Source of the DNA: Inquilinus limosus
Lineage (GTDB): Bacteria; Pseudomonadota; Alphaproteobacteria; DSM-16000; Inquilinaceae
DNA: 64,000 bases
Assembly (NCBI RefSeq): GCF_002195995.1
Contig: NZ_NHON01000004.1
Coordinates: 109,515-173,514, forward strand
Reading direction: 5' to 3'
Below, piece after piece: positions 40,898 through 49,968 of the stretch (its first letter is position 1; each line of letters begins with the position of its first letter). A program made the translations under genes and the position numbers. The notes under the pieces were generated by a model, which saw only the letters and a program-made list of their open reading frames with translations, did no database searches and was not told where the DNA came from.

Positions 40898-41691
40898 CGT
40901 TTGGCCGCCATGCTGTCCTTCAACGACAACGCGCCCAGCACCGCAAGCGTCATCGTCGCCAGCAGCACCAGGGCGACCAGCGCGTTCACCTCCGGCGTGA
41001 AGCCGACGCGCATCATCGCCCACAGCCGGATCGGCAGGGTGGCGTCGCCGCCGACCAGGAAGAAGGTTACCAAAGTCTCGTCGAAGGACAGGGTGAAGGC
41101 CAGCAGCGCCCCCGTGACGATGGCCGAGCGCAGCTGCGGCAGCACCACGAACAGGAAGGTCTGCAGCCCGGTGGCGCCGAGGTCCAGCGACGCCTCGATC
41201 TGGCTGGTCTCCAGGCTGTCGAGCCGGACCGAGACCATGCGGTACAGGATCGCCAGCACCAGCACCGCATGGCCGATGGTGACGGTGACCAGGCTGCGCT
41301 CGATGCCGAGCTCGCGGAACGCCACCAGCAGCGAGATGCCGGTGATGATGCCCGGCAGCACGAAGGGCAGGAAGATCACGAACTCGACGAAGGGCCGGCC
41401 GCGCCGCGTGCCGGTCTTCATGTACCAGGCCAAGCCCAGCGCCAGAACCAGCGCCAGCAGCACTGCCGCGGCCGCCACCAGCAGGGTGTGGCCCAGCGCC
41501 GCCAGCATCTCCGGATTGTCGGTCAGGCCGGCATACCAGTGCAGGCTGAAGCTGGACCAGTCGATCGACTGGCCCTTGAGGTCGAAGAAGCTGGTGGTCA
41601 CCACCGCCAGGGCCGGGCCGTACAGCGCGGCGAAGACCAGGGCGGCGACCAGCCACAGGGCGGTGATAACGATGCGTTCCGCTGCGGTCAT
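40894..41691 (-). CDS. ABC transporter permease, PotC/YdcV type
   Basis: A 265-residue integral membrane protein with about six hydrophobic segments. The cytoplasmic EAA loop is SLDLGATGLQTFLFVVLPQL followed by RSAIVTGALLAFTLSFDE, characteristic of spermidine/putrescine-type PotC permeases. The ATG overlaps the stop of the preceding permease by 4 bp. Together with the genes at 41688, 42599 and 43669 it forms one importer. Confidence 0.93.
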   Translation of the reverse strand: MTAAERIVITALWLVAALVFAALYGPALAVVTTSFFDLKGQSIDWSSFSLHWYAGLTDNPEMLAALGHTLLVAAAAVLLALVLALGLAWYMKTGTRRGRPFVEFVIFLPFVLPGIITGISLLVAFRELGIERSLVTVTIGHAVLVLAILYRMVSVRLDSLETSQIEASLDLGATGLQTFLFVVLPQLRSAIVTGALLAFTLSFDETLVTFFLVGGDATLPIRLWAMMRVGFTPEVNALVALVLLATMTLAVLGALSLKDSMAAKR

Positions 41692-42602
41692 TTCACCCTC
41701 GCATGGCGGGACACCAGGGCGGCCAGGCCGATCACCGCAGCCACGGCCAACAGCAGCACCACGGCCAGCGCGGCGCCGAACGGCCAGTTGAAGGCCATGC
41801 CGAACTGGCTCCAGATCGCACGGCCGAAAGTGAAGCCCTGGTTGCCGCCGACCATCTGCGGCGTCAGGAAGTCGCCCAGCGCCAGCACCATCACGAACAG
41901 CCCGCCGACGATCGACCCGGGCAGGCTCAGCGGCAGCACCACGGTGCGGAAGGTCTGGCCCGGCCGGGCGCCGAGATCGGCCGAGGCCGCGGCCAGCGAC
42001 GGCGGGATCCGCTCCAGCGACAGGAAGATCGGCAGGATGGCGTAGGGCAGGTAGATCACCGCCATGGTGATCATCACCGCCGTCTGGTTGAAGATGAACA
42101 GCTTGCTGGGCGCATCCAGGATCCCGGCCGACACCAGGGCCCAGTTCAGGATGCCATTGAAGCCCAGGATGTTGCGCATGGCGTAGATCTTGACGATGTA
42201 GTTCATCGCCAGCGGGATCACGCTGAACAGCAGCATGAAGTAGCGGACCCGACCCTCCAGCCGCCAGATCAGATAGGCGATGATGTAGCCGAAGATCAGG
42301 CCGACCGCGGCGACGATGGCGGCCAGCTGCAGGGTGCCCAGGAACACCCGGATGTAGCTGGGCTGGGCCAGGAAGGCGGCGTAGTTGGCCAAGGTGAGCT
42401 GGTGCACCACCTGGCCGTCCGCCATCGACCAGAAGCCGGTCATCAGGAAGGCGGCCAAAGGCGCCAGGATCAACGCCGTCGGCAGGCCATAGACGGCGAT
42501 CCGCGGCAGCCAGCGGCCCGCGGCGCGGATGGCGGGCGACCCGGCGCCGAGGCGCCCGGCCGGATCCGCGGGGGCGAAGGCATCGGCCATGGCCATCCTC
42601 AT
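41688..42602 (-). CDS. ABC transporter permease, PotB type
   Basis: A 304-residue permease. A Pro/Ala-rich N-terminus of about 35 residues is followed by six hydrophobic segments. The EAA loop is SADLGARPGQTFRTVVLPLS, and GDFLTPQMVGG is typical of PotB. The ATG at 42602 overlaps the ATPase stop (ATGA); nearby ATGs at 42596 and 42590 are alternatives. The tight overlaps through this part of the operon indicate stoichiometric expression. Confidence 0.93.
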   Translation of the reverse strand: MRMAMADAFAPADPAGRLGAGSPAIRAAGRWLPRIAVYGLPTALILAPLAAFLMTGFWSMADGQVVHQLTLANYAAFLAQPSYIRVFLGTLQLAAIVAAVGLIFGYIIAYLIWRLEGRVRYFMLLFSVIPLAMNYIVKIYAMRNILGFNGILNWALVSAGILDAPSKLFIFNQTAVMITMAVIYLPYAILPIFLSLERIPPSLAAASADLGARPGQTFRTVVLPLSLPGSIVGGLFVMVLALGDFLTPQMVGGNQGFTFGRAIWSQFGMAFNWPFGAALAVVLLLAVAAVIGLAALVSRHARVK

Positions 42603-43648
42603 GCCCCCAGCACGCTGACATCGGCGTCGGACCACCAGACCGAGACGGGGTCGCCGACCCCGGCGCTCCCGTCATAATCCGGCGTCGGCAGGCGGATCTT
42701 GATGCTGGAATCGGTCCCGCCCAGCCGCACCACGATCTGGGTGGTGGCGCCGAGGAAGGTCAGGCTCTCCACCGCGCCCTCGGCCGACCGGCGCTCGGCG
42801 CCCGGGCGCAGGCTCAGGCTCTCCGGCCGGATGGCGATGGCCGACGGGCTGCCGGACGGGGCGACGGCATGCCGGCCCAGCGGGCTGTCGACCGCCGCGG
42901 CCCCGGCGGCGCGGGCCGGCAGCAGGTTGTTCTCGCCGAAGAACCGGGCCACGAACTCGCTGCGCGGGCGGTAGTAGATCTCCTTCGGCGTGCCGACCTG
43001 CTCGATCCGGCCATGGTCCATCACCACGATCCGGTCGGACATGGCGATCGCCTCCTCCTGGTCATGGGTGATGAAGACGAAGGTGGTGCGGATGCGGCGC
43101 TGCAGGTCCTTCAGGAACTCCTGCATCGACCGGCGCAGCCCGGCATCCAGGGCGGCCAGCGGCTCGTCCAGCAGCACCACGCGCGGCTCGCAGATGATGG
43201 CGCGGGCCAGGGCCACGCGCTGGCGCTGGCCGCCGCTCAGCTCGCCAGGATGGCGATCGGCCTTGTCGGCCAGGCCGACCACCGCCAGCGCGTCGGCCAC
43301 CCGGCGCTCGACCTCGGCCCGGGGCCGGCGCCGCATCCTAAGGCCATAGCCGACATTGCGGGCCACGGTCATATGCGGGAACAGCGCATAGTCCTGGAAC
43401 ACGGTGTTGAACGGCCGGCGGAAGATCGGCGTGGCGGTGATGTCCGCCCCGTCCAGCAGGATCCGGCCGGTGCTCGGGGCGGTGAAGCCGCCGAGCATCC
43501 GCAGGATCGTGGTCTTGCCGGAGCCGGAGGGGCCGAGGATGGTCAGGAACTCGCCGTCCCCGATCTCCAGGTCGAAGGGCTGCAGCACGGTGACCGCGCC
43601 GTAGGATTTGCCGACCCCGGCAAGGCGGATGAGGCTTCGGAATGTCAT
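42599..43648 (-). CDS. ABC transporter ATP-binding protein, PotA type
   Basis: A 349-residue ATPase: Walker A GPSGSGKTT, Q-loop VFQDYALFPH, signature LSGGQRQRVALARAI, Walker B VVLLDEPLAALD, switch His in FVFITHDQEEA. A C-terminal TOBE regulatory domain extends from about residue 270 (AIAIRPESLSL). It powers the adjacent polyamine-type permeases from the cytoplasmic face. The start at 43648 lies 20 bp after the binding-protein stop. Confidence 0.94.
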   Translation of the reverse strand: MTFRSLIRLAGVGKSYGAVTVLQPFDLEIGDGEFLTILGPSGSGKTTILRMLGGFTAPSTGRILLDGADITATPIFRRPFNTVFQDYALFPHMTVARNVGYGLRMRRRPRAEVERRVADALAVVGLADKADRHPGELSGGQRQRVALARAIICEPRVVLLDEPLAALDAGLRRSMQEFLKDLQRRIRTTFVFITHDQEEAIAMSDRIVVMDHGRIEQVGTPKEIYYRPRSEFVARFFGENNLLPARAAGAAAVDSPLGRHAVAPSGSPSAIAIRPESLSLRPGAERRSAEGAVESLTFLGATTQIVVRLGGTDSSIKIRLPTPDYDGSAGVGDPVSVWWSDADVSVLGA

Positions 43649-43668
43649 GACGGCCCTCGGCCTGACTC

Positions 43669-44703
43669 TCAGTTGGCGGGTGTGGCCTTGATCTCGTTCC
43701 ACAGGTCGATGCGCTTGGAGAAGCTCTCTGGCGCCTGCAGGAACACCAGCTTGTCGGCATAGGTCAGGCCGATCGCCTGGTTGGCGTCGGCATTGGTGGT
43801 GTTGCCGTAGCCGGTCTTCTCGCTGATGTAGGTGCCGACCTTCCTGTCCAGCATGGTGTCGATCCAGGCCTCGGCCAGGGCGGTGTCGCGCGCGCCGGCG
43901 CTGATCGCCCAGCAATCGATCCAGCCGATCGCCCCTTCCTTCGGGATGGTCAGCGCGGCGTCGATGCCCTTCTTCTGCAACTGCGGCACCTGCGGCTCGC
44001 CCATCGACATCATCAGGTCGATCCCGCCCTGGGCGAAGATGCTGACCCCGTCGTCGAAGCCGGCGTAGTAGGACAGCACGGTGCGCTTCTGGTCGATCAG
44101 CTTGGCCTTGATCGCGGCGAACTGGTCGTCGGTCAGGTTGAACGGGTCCTTGTAGCCCAGCGTCAGCGCGGTGGTGACAATGGCGTTGTTGGCGTCGTCC
44201 ATCGCCAGCACCCGGCCCTCGTACTTCTCGTCCCACAGCACCGACCAGCTGTCGGGCGGGGTGGGGAAGGCCTTCTTGTCATAGATCAGCGGGATCGACC
44301 CCCAGGCGAAGGGCACGGCGTAGGTCTTGCCGTCGAACACGATGGCCTGGACGTCGCGGAAGGCCGGCAGCAGGTTGGCGGCGTTGGGGATCTTCGCCAG
44401 GTCCACCGGCTGCACCAGCTTCTCCTGCACCAGCCGCTTGTAGGACGAGGTTTCGATGGCGATGACGTCGTAATCCTCGCCCTTGGTCGCCGTCATCTTG
44501 GCGAAGATCTCGTCGACGCTGCCGGTGTAGGTGATCTTGGCCTTGGCCCCGGTCTTCTCCTCGAACGCCTTGACCCAGGGCTCGTCGGCATAGCCCTCCC
44601 AGGTCAGCACCCGCAGCTCCTTCTCCGCCGCCGCGGCGGGCAGGGCCGCCCCAAGGGCCGCCAGCATGCAGGCGCCCATGACGAACTCACGCCGTCTCAC
44701 CAT
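43669..44703 (-). CDS. PotD/PotF-like periplasmic binding protein
   Basis: A 344-residue extracellular solute-binding protein with a signal peptide (residues 1-25, Arg-Arg-rich start and an AAAA cleavage region). The mature protein begins LRVLTWEGYADEPWVKAFEE, typical of the polyamine-binding type I family; YDVIAIETSS, VPFAWGSIPLIYDK and GWIDCWAISAGA are further family blocks. The acidic polyamine-binding residues cannot be assigned with certainty, so the ligand may be another amine or amino alcohol. It is followed by ATPase and permease genes. Confidence 0.92.
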   Translation of the reverse strand: MVRRREFVMGACMLAALGAALPAAAAEKELRVLTWEGYADEPWVKAFEEKTGAKAKITYTGSVDEIFAKMTATKGEDYDVIAIETSSYKRLVQEKLVQPVDLAKIPNAANLLPAFRDVQAIVFDGKTYAVPFAWGSIPLIYDKKAFPTPPDSWSVLWDEKYEGRVLAMDDANNAIVTTALTLGYKDPFNLTDDQFAAIKAKLIDQKRTVLSYYAGFDDGVSIFAQGGIDLMMSMGEPQVPQLQKKGIDAALTIPKEGAIGWIDCWAISAGARDTALAEAWIDTMLDRKVGTYISEKTGYGNTTNADANQAIGLTYADKLVFLQAPESFSKRIDLWNEIKATPAN

Positions 44704-44732
44704 CTCAGCCTCCTGTTTTCTGTCTTGTTGGT

Positions 44733-45677
44733 TCAGACCACGCGTCCCGCCAGCGGGCGGTCCGGGTCGGTGTAGTCGACCGGCGTGCGGTGCCAGCCGG
44801 CCGCGTGCTTCTCCCAGTACAGCGCCTTCAGCCGGGCGCTGACCGGTCCCGGCCGGTCGTTGCCCATGACATGGCCGTCGACGCGCGACACCGGCATCAC
44901 GCCGCCGGCGGTAGTGGTGCAGAACATCTCGTCGGCCTGCAGCAGGTCCTCGTGCCGCAGCGGCGCGATCCGGGCCGGCAGGCCGATCTCGTCGCACAGC
45001 TCCAGCACCGAGCGGCGGGTGATGCCCTCCAGCGACCCGCGGTCGGGCGTCAGCACCTGGCCGTCGCGGACCACGAAGACGTTGAAGCCCGGCCCTTCGG
45101 TGACATAGCCCTCGGCGTCCAGCAGCACCGCGGTGTCGGCGCCGCGGTCATGCGCCTCCAGGAGGCCGCGGGTCAGGTCGCCCCACTGGTAGTTCTTGAT
45201 CGTCGGATCGACCGAGGCGCTGGCTGTGCGCGGGATGGAGGCGACGTGCAGATGCGCCCCGCGCTCCTGCACATCCTTCGGGATCACGTCGATCCAGGGA
45301 ATGGCGTAGGCGATGAAGGCATTGTCGCAATCGGCCGGCCGGCGCGACCCGAAGATGCGCGGCCGGCCGCGGGTGCAGATCATCGCCACATAGGCGTCGC
45401 GCAGCCCAGCCAGGGCGACGCAGCGGGCCAGGATCGCCGCGATCTCCGCCCGGTCATGTGGCGGCGCCAAGCGCATCCCGGCCAATGACCGCTCGAACCG
45501 GTCGAGATGGTCGGCCAGGCGGAAGAAGCCGCCGTCGCGCACATGCACCACGTCATAGGTGACGTCGGACCGGGTGAAGCCCCAGTCCAGCACCGAGATC
45601 TTCGCCTCGGCGATCGGCACATAGGCGCCGGCCACGAAGGCCGCCCCGGCCGAGTAATCCTGCTGGCTTGCGGTCAT
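44733..45677 (-). CDS. Class IV PLP-dependent aminotransferase
   Basis: A 314-residue fold type IV enzyme (branched-chain/D-amino-acid aminotransferase family). It has DWGFTRSDVTYDVVHVRDGG, the PLP lysine in DPTIKNYQWGDL (K161), GYVTEGPGFNVFVV, GITRRSVLELC and MFCTTTAGGVMPV. The TYD/VVHV and CTTTAGG pattern points to an (R)-amine or D-amino-acid type enzyme rather than BCAT. As first gene of the transporter operon it probably deaminates the imported amine or amino acid, with the SDR at 39382 acting later. Confidence 0.9.
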   Translation of the reverse strand: MTASQQDYSAGAAFVAGAYVPIAEAKISVLDWGFTRSDVTYDVVHVRDGGFFRLADHLDRFERSLAGMRLAPPHDRAEIAAILARCVALAGLRDAYVAMICTRGRPRIFGSRRPADCDNAFIAYAIPWIDVIPKDVQERGAHLHVASIPRTASASVDPTIKNYQWGDLTRGLLEAHDRGADTAVLLDAEGYVTEGPGFNVFVVRDGQVLTPDRGSLEGITRRSVLELCDEIGLPARIAPLRHEDLLQADEMFCTTTAGGVMPVSRVDGHVMGNDRPGPVSARLKALYWEKHAAGWHRTPVDYTDPDRPLAGRVV

Positions 45678-45767
45678 GCGCCGTCCCCGTCTGCGCGGCC
45701 CTGCGGCCGGTCCCGTGTTGTCCGGATTGGCCTGCAGGATGCGCAACGAATCTCTCATTGGCAATAG

Positions 45768-45787
45768 AAATTTCGTATACGAATTTT
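45768..45787. promoter_or_regulatory. Operator-like 20-bp palindrome in the divergent aminotransferase/aldose-dehydrogenase region
   Basis: AAATTTCGTATACGAATTTT is an inverted repeat of 20 bp with one mismatched pair around the perfect core TTCGTATACGAA. It lies 91 bp upstream of the aminotransferase gene and 78 bp upstream of the aldo/keto reductase gene, in locally AT-rich DNA. The XRE-cupin regulator of the operon is the best candidate to bind it. Confidence 0.6.
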
Positions 45788-45864
45788 GATTGATCTTTGG
45801 AAACCGGAGTCACATCCTCCGCCGCGATGGGCCAGCGCCCGAATGAGTCAAAACAGGGATGCAC

Positions 45865-46854
45865 ATGGTTTCAGCGACCGACACGGCCGGGCTCGGCCCG
45901 ACGCGCCTCAAAGTCACGCGGCTCGGCCTCGGCACCGCGCCGCTCGGCGGCCTCTATGCGCCGGTGGAGGAGGGGCAGGCCGAGAGCACCATCGCACGGG
46001 CCTGGGATCTGGGCCTGCGCTTCTTCGACACCGCGCCGCAATATGGCAACGGCCTGTCGGAGCAGCGGCTGGGCCGCTTCTTGGCCGGCAAGCCGCGCGA
46101 CAGCTACGTGCTGGCCACCAAGGTCGGCCGGCTGCTGCGCGTGCCGCCGCAGGCCGAGGCGCAGGAGGACGCGTTCTACAAGGGCACCCCGCCGGAACGG
46201 CCGGTCTTCGAGTTCTCCTATGACGGCGTGATGCAGTCGCTGGAGGAAAGCCTGCAGCGGCTGGGGCTGGACCGGGTCGACGTGCTGCACATCCATGACC
46301 CGGACGACCATTACGACGCCGCCATCGCCGGTGCCTACCGCGCGCTCGACCGGCTGCGCGCCGACGGGGTGATCGGCGCGGTCGGCGCCGGGATGAACCA
46401 GGCCGAAATGCTGGCCCGCTTCGCCCGCGACGGCGTGTTCGACTGCTTCCTGCTGGCCGGCCGCTACACGCTGCTGGAGCAGCGGTCGCTCGACGATTTC
46501 ATGCCGCTGTGCGAGGCGCGCGGCATCGGCGTGATCATCGGCGGCGTCTACAACAGCGGCATCCTGGCCAACCCGAATGAAGGTGCCAAGTTCAACTACC
46601 AGGACGCCGATCCGGCGCTGATCGCCCGGGCCCGGGCGCTGGATTCGGTGTGCCGGCGCCACGGCGTGCCGCTGAAGGCCGCGGCGATCCAGTTCCCGGC
46701 GGCGCATCCGGCCGTCGCCTCGATCCTGACCGGCGCCCGCACCCCGGCAGAGCTGGAGGAGAACGAGGCGCTGTTCCGCCACCCGATCCCGGCCGATCTG
46801 TGGGCCGAGCTGCGCGACGAGGGGCTGATCGCCCCGGCGGCGCCTACACCCTGA
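45865..46854 (+). CDS. Aldo/keto reductase, D-threo-aldose 1-dehydrogenase / pyridoxal dehydrogenase type
   Basis: A 329-residue AKR. The active-site Asp and Tyr are in GLRFFDTAPQYGNGLSE, Lys is in VLATKVGRLLR and His in VDVLHIHDPDDH. The DPDDHYDAAIAGAYRALDRL segment and the absence of the AKR14 start place it with L-fucose/D-threo-aldose 1-dehydrogenases and pyridoxal 4-dehydrogenase. The ATG at 45865 has AGGG at proper distance; an ATG two codons upstream is too close. The fucose-mutarotase-like gene 34 bp downstream favours a fucose-type sugar as substrate. Confidence 0.85.
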   Translation: MVSATDTAGLGPTRLKVTRLGLGTAPLGGLYAPVEEGQAESTIARAWDLGLRFFDTAPQYGNGLSEQRLGRFLAGKPRDSYVLATKVGRLLRVPPQAEAQEDAFYKGTPPERPVFEFSYDGVMQSLEESLQRLGLDRVDVLHIHDPDDHYDAAIAGAYRALDRLRADGVIGAVGAGMNQAEMLARFARDGVFDCFLLAGRYTLLEQRSLDDFMPLCEARGIGVIIGGVYNSGILANPNEGAKFNYQDADPALIARARALDSVCRRHGVPLKAAAIQFPAAHPAVASILTGARTPAELEENEALFRHPIPADLWAELRDEGLIAPAAPTP

Positions 46855-46888
46855 ATTCTGCCATGCCCACACACAAAGGACCCGCGCC

Positions 46889-47326
46889 ATGCTGATCGGC
46901 ATCGACCCCATCCTCGGCCCCGACATCCTGCGCGGCCTGCGGGCGATGGGACATGGCGACGAGGTCGTCATCGCCGATGGCAGCTTCCCGGCCGAGACCG
47001 TGGCCCGGCGCCTGGTGCGGATGGAAGCGGCGGACCTGCGGCGCATGCTCGGCGCCGTGCTCAGCGTGCTGCCGATCGACGAGTCCGAGCCCGACCCGGT
47101 GATGGGGATGGAGGTGATCGGCAACCCTGCCGAGGTGATGCCGGCGCACACTCTGATCCGCGAGGCGCTGGGCCGGGTGGCCGGCAACCACCGGCTGACG
47201 CTGCTGGAGCGCTTCGCCTTCTACGACCGGGCCAAGCAGGCCTCGCTGGTGATCGCCACCGGCGAGCGTCTGTTCTACGGCAACGTCATCCTTCGCAAGG
47301 GCACCGTGGCGGCACCGTCGTCCTGA
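46889..47326 (+). CDS. fucU: RbsD/FucU-family sugar mutarotase
   Basis: A 145-residue protein with the FucU layout: LIGIDPILGPDILRGLRAMG, HGDEVVIADGSFPAE (the catalytic-type His and Asp), VLSVLPIDE, and the C-terminal FYDRAKQASLVIATGERLFYG-type end. FucU interconverts alpha- and beta-L-fucose. The dehydrogenase upstream uses one anomer of the sugar, so a mutarotase is a logical companion. The plus-strand pair is divergent from the amine operon and may share its operator. Confidence 0.9.
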   Translation: MLIGIDPILGPDILRGLRAMGHGDEVVIADGSFPAETVARRLVRMEAADLRRMLGAVLSVLPIDESEPDPVMGMEVIGNPAEVMPAHTLIREALGRVAGNHRLTLLERFAFYDRAKQASLVIATGERLFYGNVILRKGTVAAPSS

Positions 47327-47349
47327 CCGGGCCGGCGGGGGCCCGGACC

Positions 47350-48258
47350 TCAATCCTCGATCCGGAAATCGCCGTGACGCTCGACGCAGCGGCGGATGAA
47401 ATCCCGTAGCACCCGGACGCGCGGCAGCTCCGCCTGCTCCTGATGGGCGTTGATCCAGTAGCTGCGGCGCAGCCTGATCTCGCCGGGCAGCACAGCGACC
47501 AGGGTCGGATGCTGGCCCGCGATGAATCGCGGCAGCACGCACAGACCGTCGCCCCGCAGCACGGCGTTCAGCTGCCCCAGCAGGCTGGTCGCCTGCAGCG
47601 GCACGTTCAGGCCCGGCAGGATTTCGCCGAGATAGTCCAGCTCGCGCGTGAAGATCAGGTCGTCGACATAGCCGATGAAGCGGTGGTCGTGCAGGTCCTG
47701 CCGGGTGCGGACCGGCGGGGCCTTGGCCAAGTAGCCGGCGTCGCCGTAGATCTCGAGGTCGTACTCCGTCAGCCGCTCGGTCTGGAAACGGCCTCGGCCG
47801 GGGGGCGCCAGGGTCACCGACAACTCGCCTTCCCGCTGCGACAGCGAGAGGATCTGCGAGACGGTGACCAGCTCGATCGTCAGCCGCGGATAGGTCGCGG
47901 CGAACTCGCCCAGATGCCGGGCCAGGAAGTGGTTGCCGAACCCGTCCGGCGTGGCCAGGCGGATCTTGCCCGCCAGCCCGGCCTGGGGCCGGCCGAGGGC
48001 CTCCGTCGCCTCCCGCGCCGCGGTCTCGACCCGCTCGGCATGCGGCAGCAGGGCGGCGCCCGCCGGGGTCAGCATGTAGCCGACCGGGCTGCGGTGGAAC
48101 AGGGCGGAGCCCAGGGCATGCTCCAGCGCGGCGATGCGCCGGCTGACCGTGGCATGGTCGCTGCCGATGGCCCGGGCCGCGCCGCTCAGCGTGCCGTGCC
48201 GCGCCACCTCGATGAAGAAGCTCAGATCATTCCAATCGTAGCGGCGCATGCTGTTCAT
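47350..48258 (-). CDS. LysR-family transcriptional regulator
   Basis: A 302-residue regulator: helix-turn-helix at residues 8-65 (LSFFIEVARHGTLSGAARAI, SDHATVSRRIAALE) and an effector domain. The C-terminal SYWINAHQEQAELPRVRVLR is characteristic of the CrgA-like group. An ATG three codons in (48249) is an alternative start. It is divergent from the GMC oxidoreductase gene, with 83 bp between them that contain an imperfect inverted repeat. Confidence 0.92.
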   Translation of the reverse strand: MNSMRRYDWNDLSFFIEVARHGTLSGAARAIGSDHATVSRRIAALEHALGSALFHRSPVGYMLTPAGAALLPHAERVETAAREATEALGRPQAGLAGKIRLATPDGFGNHFLARHLGEFAATYPRLTIELVTVSQILSLSQREGELSVTLAPPGRGRFQTERLTEYDLEIYGDAGYLAKAPPVRTRQDLHDHRFIGYVDDLIFTRELDYLGEILPGLNVPLQATSLLGQLNAVLRGDGLCVLPRFIAGQHPTLVAVLPGEIRLRRSYWINAHQEQAELPRVRVLRDFIRRCVERHGDFRIED

Positions 48259-48289
48259 AAACGCACAGACCCATGGGGAACATTCGCGT

Positions 48290-48315
48290 ATTGCTGGTCA
48301 AATTCTCCCAGTAAT
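48290..48315. promoter_or_regulatory. Putative LysR operator between LysR and GMC oxidoreductase genes
   Basis: ATTGCTGG (48290-48297) and CCAGTAAT (48308-48315) form an inverted repeat with one mismatch in the short divergent region, where the operator for the LysR protein is expected. Confidence 0.4.
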
Positions 48316-48341
48316 GCAAGACGCAGCAAGGGAGGATGGCT

Positions 48342-49952
48342 ATGGCCGGCGATCAGGAGTTCGATTTCATCGTCGTGGGCGGCGGGTCCGCCGGCTGCGT
48401 GCTGGCGAATCGCCTGTCTGCGAGCGGGCGGCACCGGGTGGCGCTGGTCGAGGGCGGGGGGCGCGACAGCTGGATCTGGTTCCACATCCCGGTCGGCTAT
48501 CTCTTCGCCATCGGCAATCCGCGGTCGGACTGGCTGTTCCGGACCGAGGCCGTGCCCGGCCTCAACGGCCGCGACCTCGCCTATCCGCGCGGCAAGGTGC
48601 TGGGCGGCTGCTCCGCCATCAACGCCATGATCTACATGCGCGGCCAGGCCGCGGATTACGACGGCTGGCGGCAGCAGGGCCTGGTCGGCTGGGGGTGGGA
48701 CGACGTCCTGCCCGTCTTCCGGTCGCATGAGGACCACTGGTGCGGCGCCGATGCCCTGCACGGCGCGGGCGGGGAGTGGCGGGTGGACCGGCCGCGGCTG
48801 CGCTGGCGGATCCTGGACGCCTTCATCGGCGCGGCGGAACAGGCCGGGATCCCGCGATCGGCCGATTTCAACACCGGCGACAATGAAGGCTGCGGCTATT
48901 TCGACGTCAACCAGAAGCGGGGCCGGCGCTGGAGTGCCGCGCGGGGCTTCCTGCAGCCGGCGCTGAAACGGCCGAACCTCGCGATCTTCACCCAGGCGCT
49001 GGCCGAGCGGGTCGTCGTCGAGGACGGGCGGGCGACCGGCGTCGTCATCCGCCAGGATGGGCGGCAGTGCCTGCTGCAGGCGCGGGCGGAGGTCATCGTC
49101 TCGACCGGCGCGGTGGCGACGCCCGCGCTGCTGGAGCGGTCTGGCATCGGCGACGGGGACCGGCTGCGGCGGCTCGGCATCGATGTCGCGCACCACCTGC
49201 CCGGCGTCGGTGAGAACCTGCAGGACCATCTGCAACTGCGGCCGATCTTCAAGGTCTCCGGCGTGCCGACGCTGAACATGCAGTACCGCTCGCTGCTGCG
49301 CCGCGGGCTGATGGGGGCCGAATACGCCCTGCTGCGGCGCGGGGCGATGACCATGGCGCCGTCGCAGCTCGGCGCCTTCACCCGGTCGTCCGACCGCTAT
49401 GCGACACCCAATCTGCAGATGCACATCCAGCCGCTGTCGCTCGACAAGTTCGGCGACAGCATGCATCCGTTCCCGGCGATCACTGCGAGCGTGTGCAACC
49501 TGCGCCCGAGCAGCCGCGGCTCGATCCATGCGCGCTCCGGCGACCCCGCGGCGCCGCCGGTGATCGCGCCCAACTATCTGGCGACGGCGGAGGATCGCCA
49601 GGTCGCGGCCGATTCGATCCGGATCGTGCGGCGCATCATGCGGCAGCCGGCCATGGCCCGCTTCGCGCCGCAGGAGTTCCGGCCCGGCCCGGACCTGACA
49701 TCCGACGAGCAACTGATCGAGGCGGCGGGCAATGTCGGCACCACGATCTTCCATCCGGTGGGCACCGCCAGGATGGGCCTCGACAGCGACCCGATGGCCG
49801 TGGTCGATGGCGCCCTGCGGGTCAGGGGTGTCGCCGGTCTCCGCGTCGTCGACGCGTCGGTGATGCCGACCATCACCTCGGGCAACACCAACTCCCCGAC
49901 CATCATGATCGCGGAGAAGGGGGCGGCGATGATCCTCGACGCCGCGCGCTGA
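48342..49952 (+). CDS. GMC-family FAD-dependent oxidoreductase (choline/alcohol dehydrogenase-like)
   Basis: A 536-residue flavoenzyme. The ADP-binding start is FIVVGGGSAGCVLANRLSAS, GMC signature 1 lies around YPRGKVLGGCSAINAMIYMR, and signature 2 around STGAVATPALLERSGIG. The C-terminal catalytic His region is GTTIFHPVGTARMG, and SGNTNSPTIMIAEKGA is the usual end. It oxidises an alcohol with FAD in the cytosol or at the membrane. The ATG at 48342 is six bases after GGAGG; an ATG at 48336 abuts the site and is less likely. It is presumably regulated by the divergent LysR protein. Confidence 0.92.
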   Translation: MAGDQEFDFIVVGGGSAGCVLANRLSASGRHRVALVEGGGRDSWIWFHIPVGYLFAIGNPRSDWLFRTEAVPGLNGRDLAYPRGKVLGGCSAINAMIYMRGQAADYDGWRQQGLVGWGWDDVLPVFRSHEDHWCGADALHGAGGEWRVDRPRLRWRILDAFIGAAEQAGIPRSADFNTGDNEGCGYFDVNQKRGRRWSAARGFLQPALKRPNLAIFTQALAERVVVEDGRATGVVIRQDGRQCLLQARAEVIVSTGAVATPALLERSGIGDGDRLRRLGIDVAHHLPGVGENLQDHLQLRPIFKVSGVPTLNMQYRSLLRRGLMGAEYALLRRGAMTMAPSQLGAFTRSSDRYATPNLQMHIQPLSLDKFGDSMHPFPAITASVCNLRPSSRGSIHARSGDPAAPPVIAPNYLATAEDRQVAADSIRIVRRIMRQPAMARFAPQEFRPGPDLTSDEQLIEAAGNVGTTIFHPVGTARMGLDSDPMAVVDGALRVRGVAGLRVVDASVMPTITSGNTNSPTIMIAEKGAAMILDAAR

Positions 49953-49968
49953 CAAGCGGCCCGCACGC

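Noticed and set aside
15099..47326. The two aldo/keto reductases as duplicates of each other
   Set aside because: The protein at 15099 has the YghZ-type start and the one at 45865 the D-threo-aldose dehydrogenase layout; they belong to different AKR groups.
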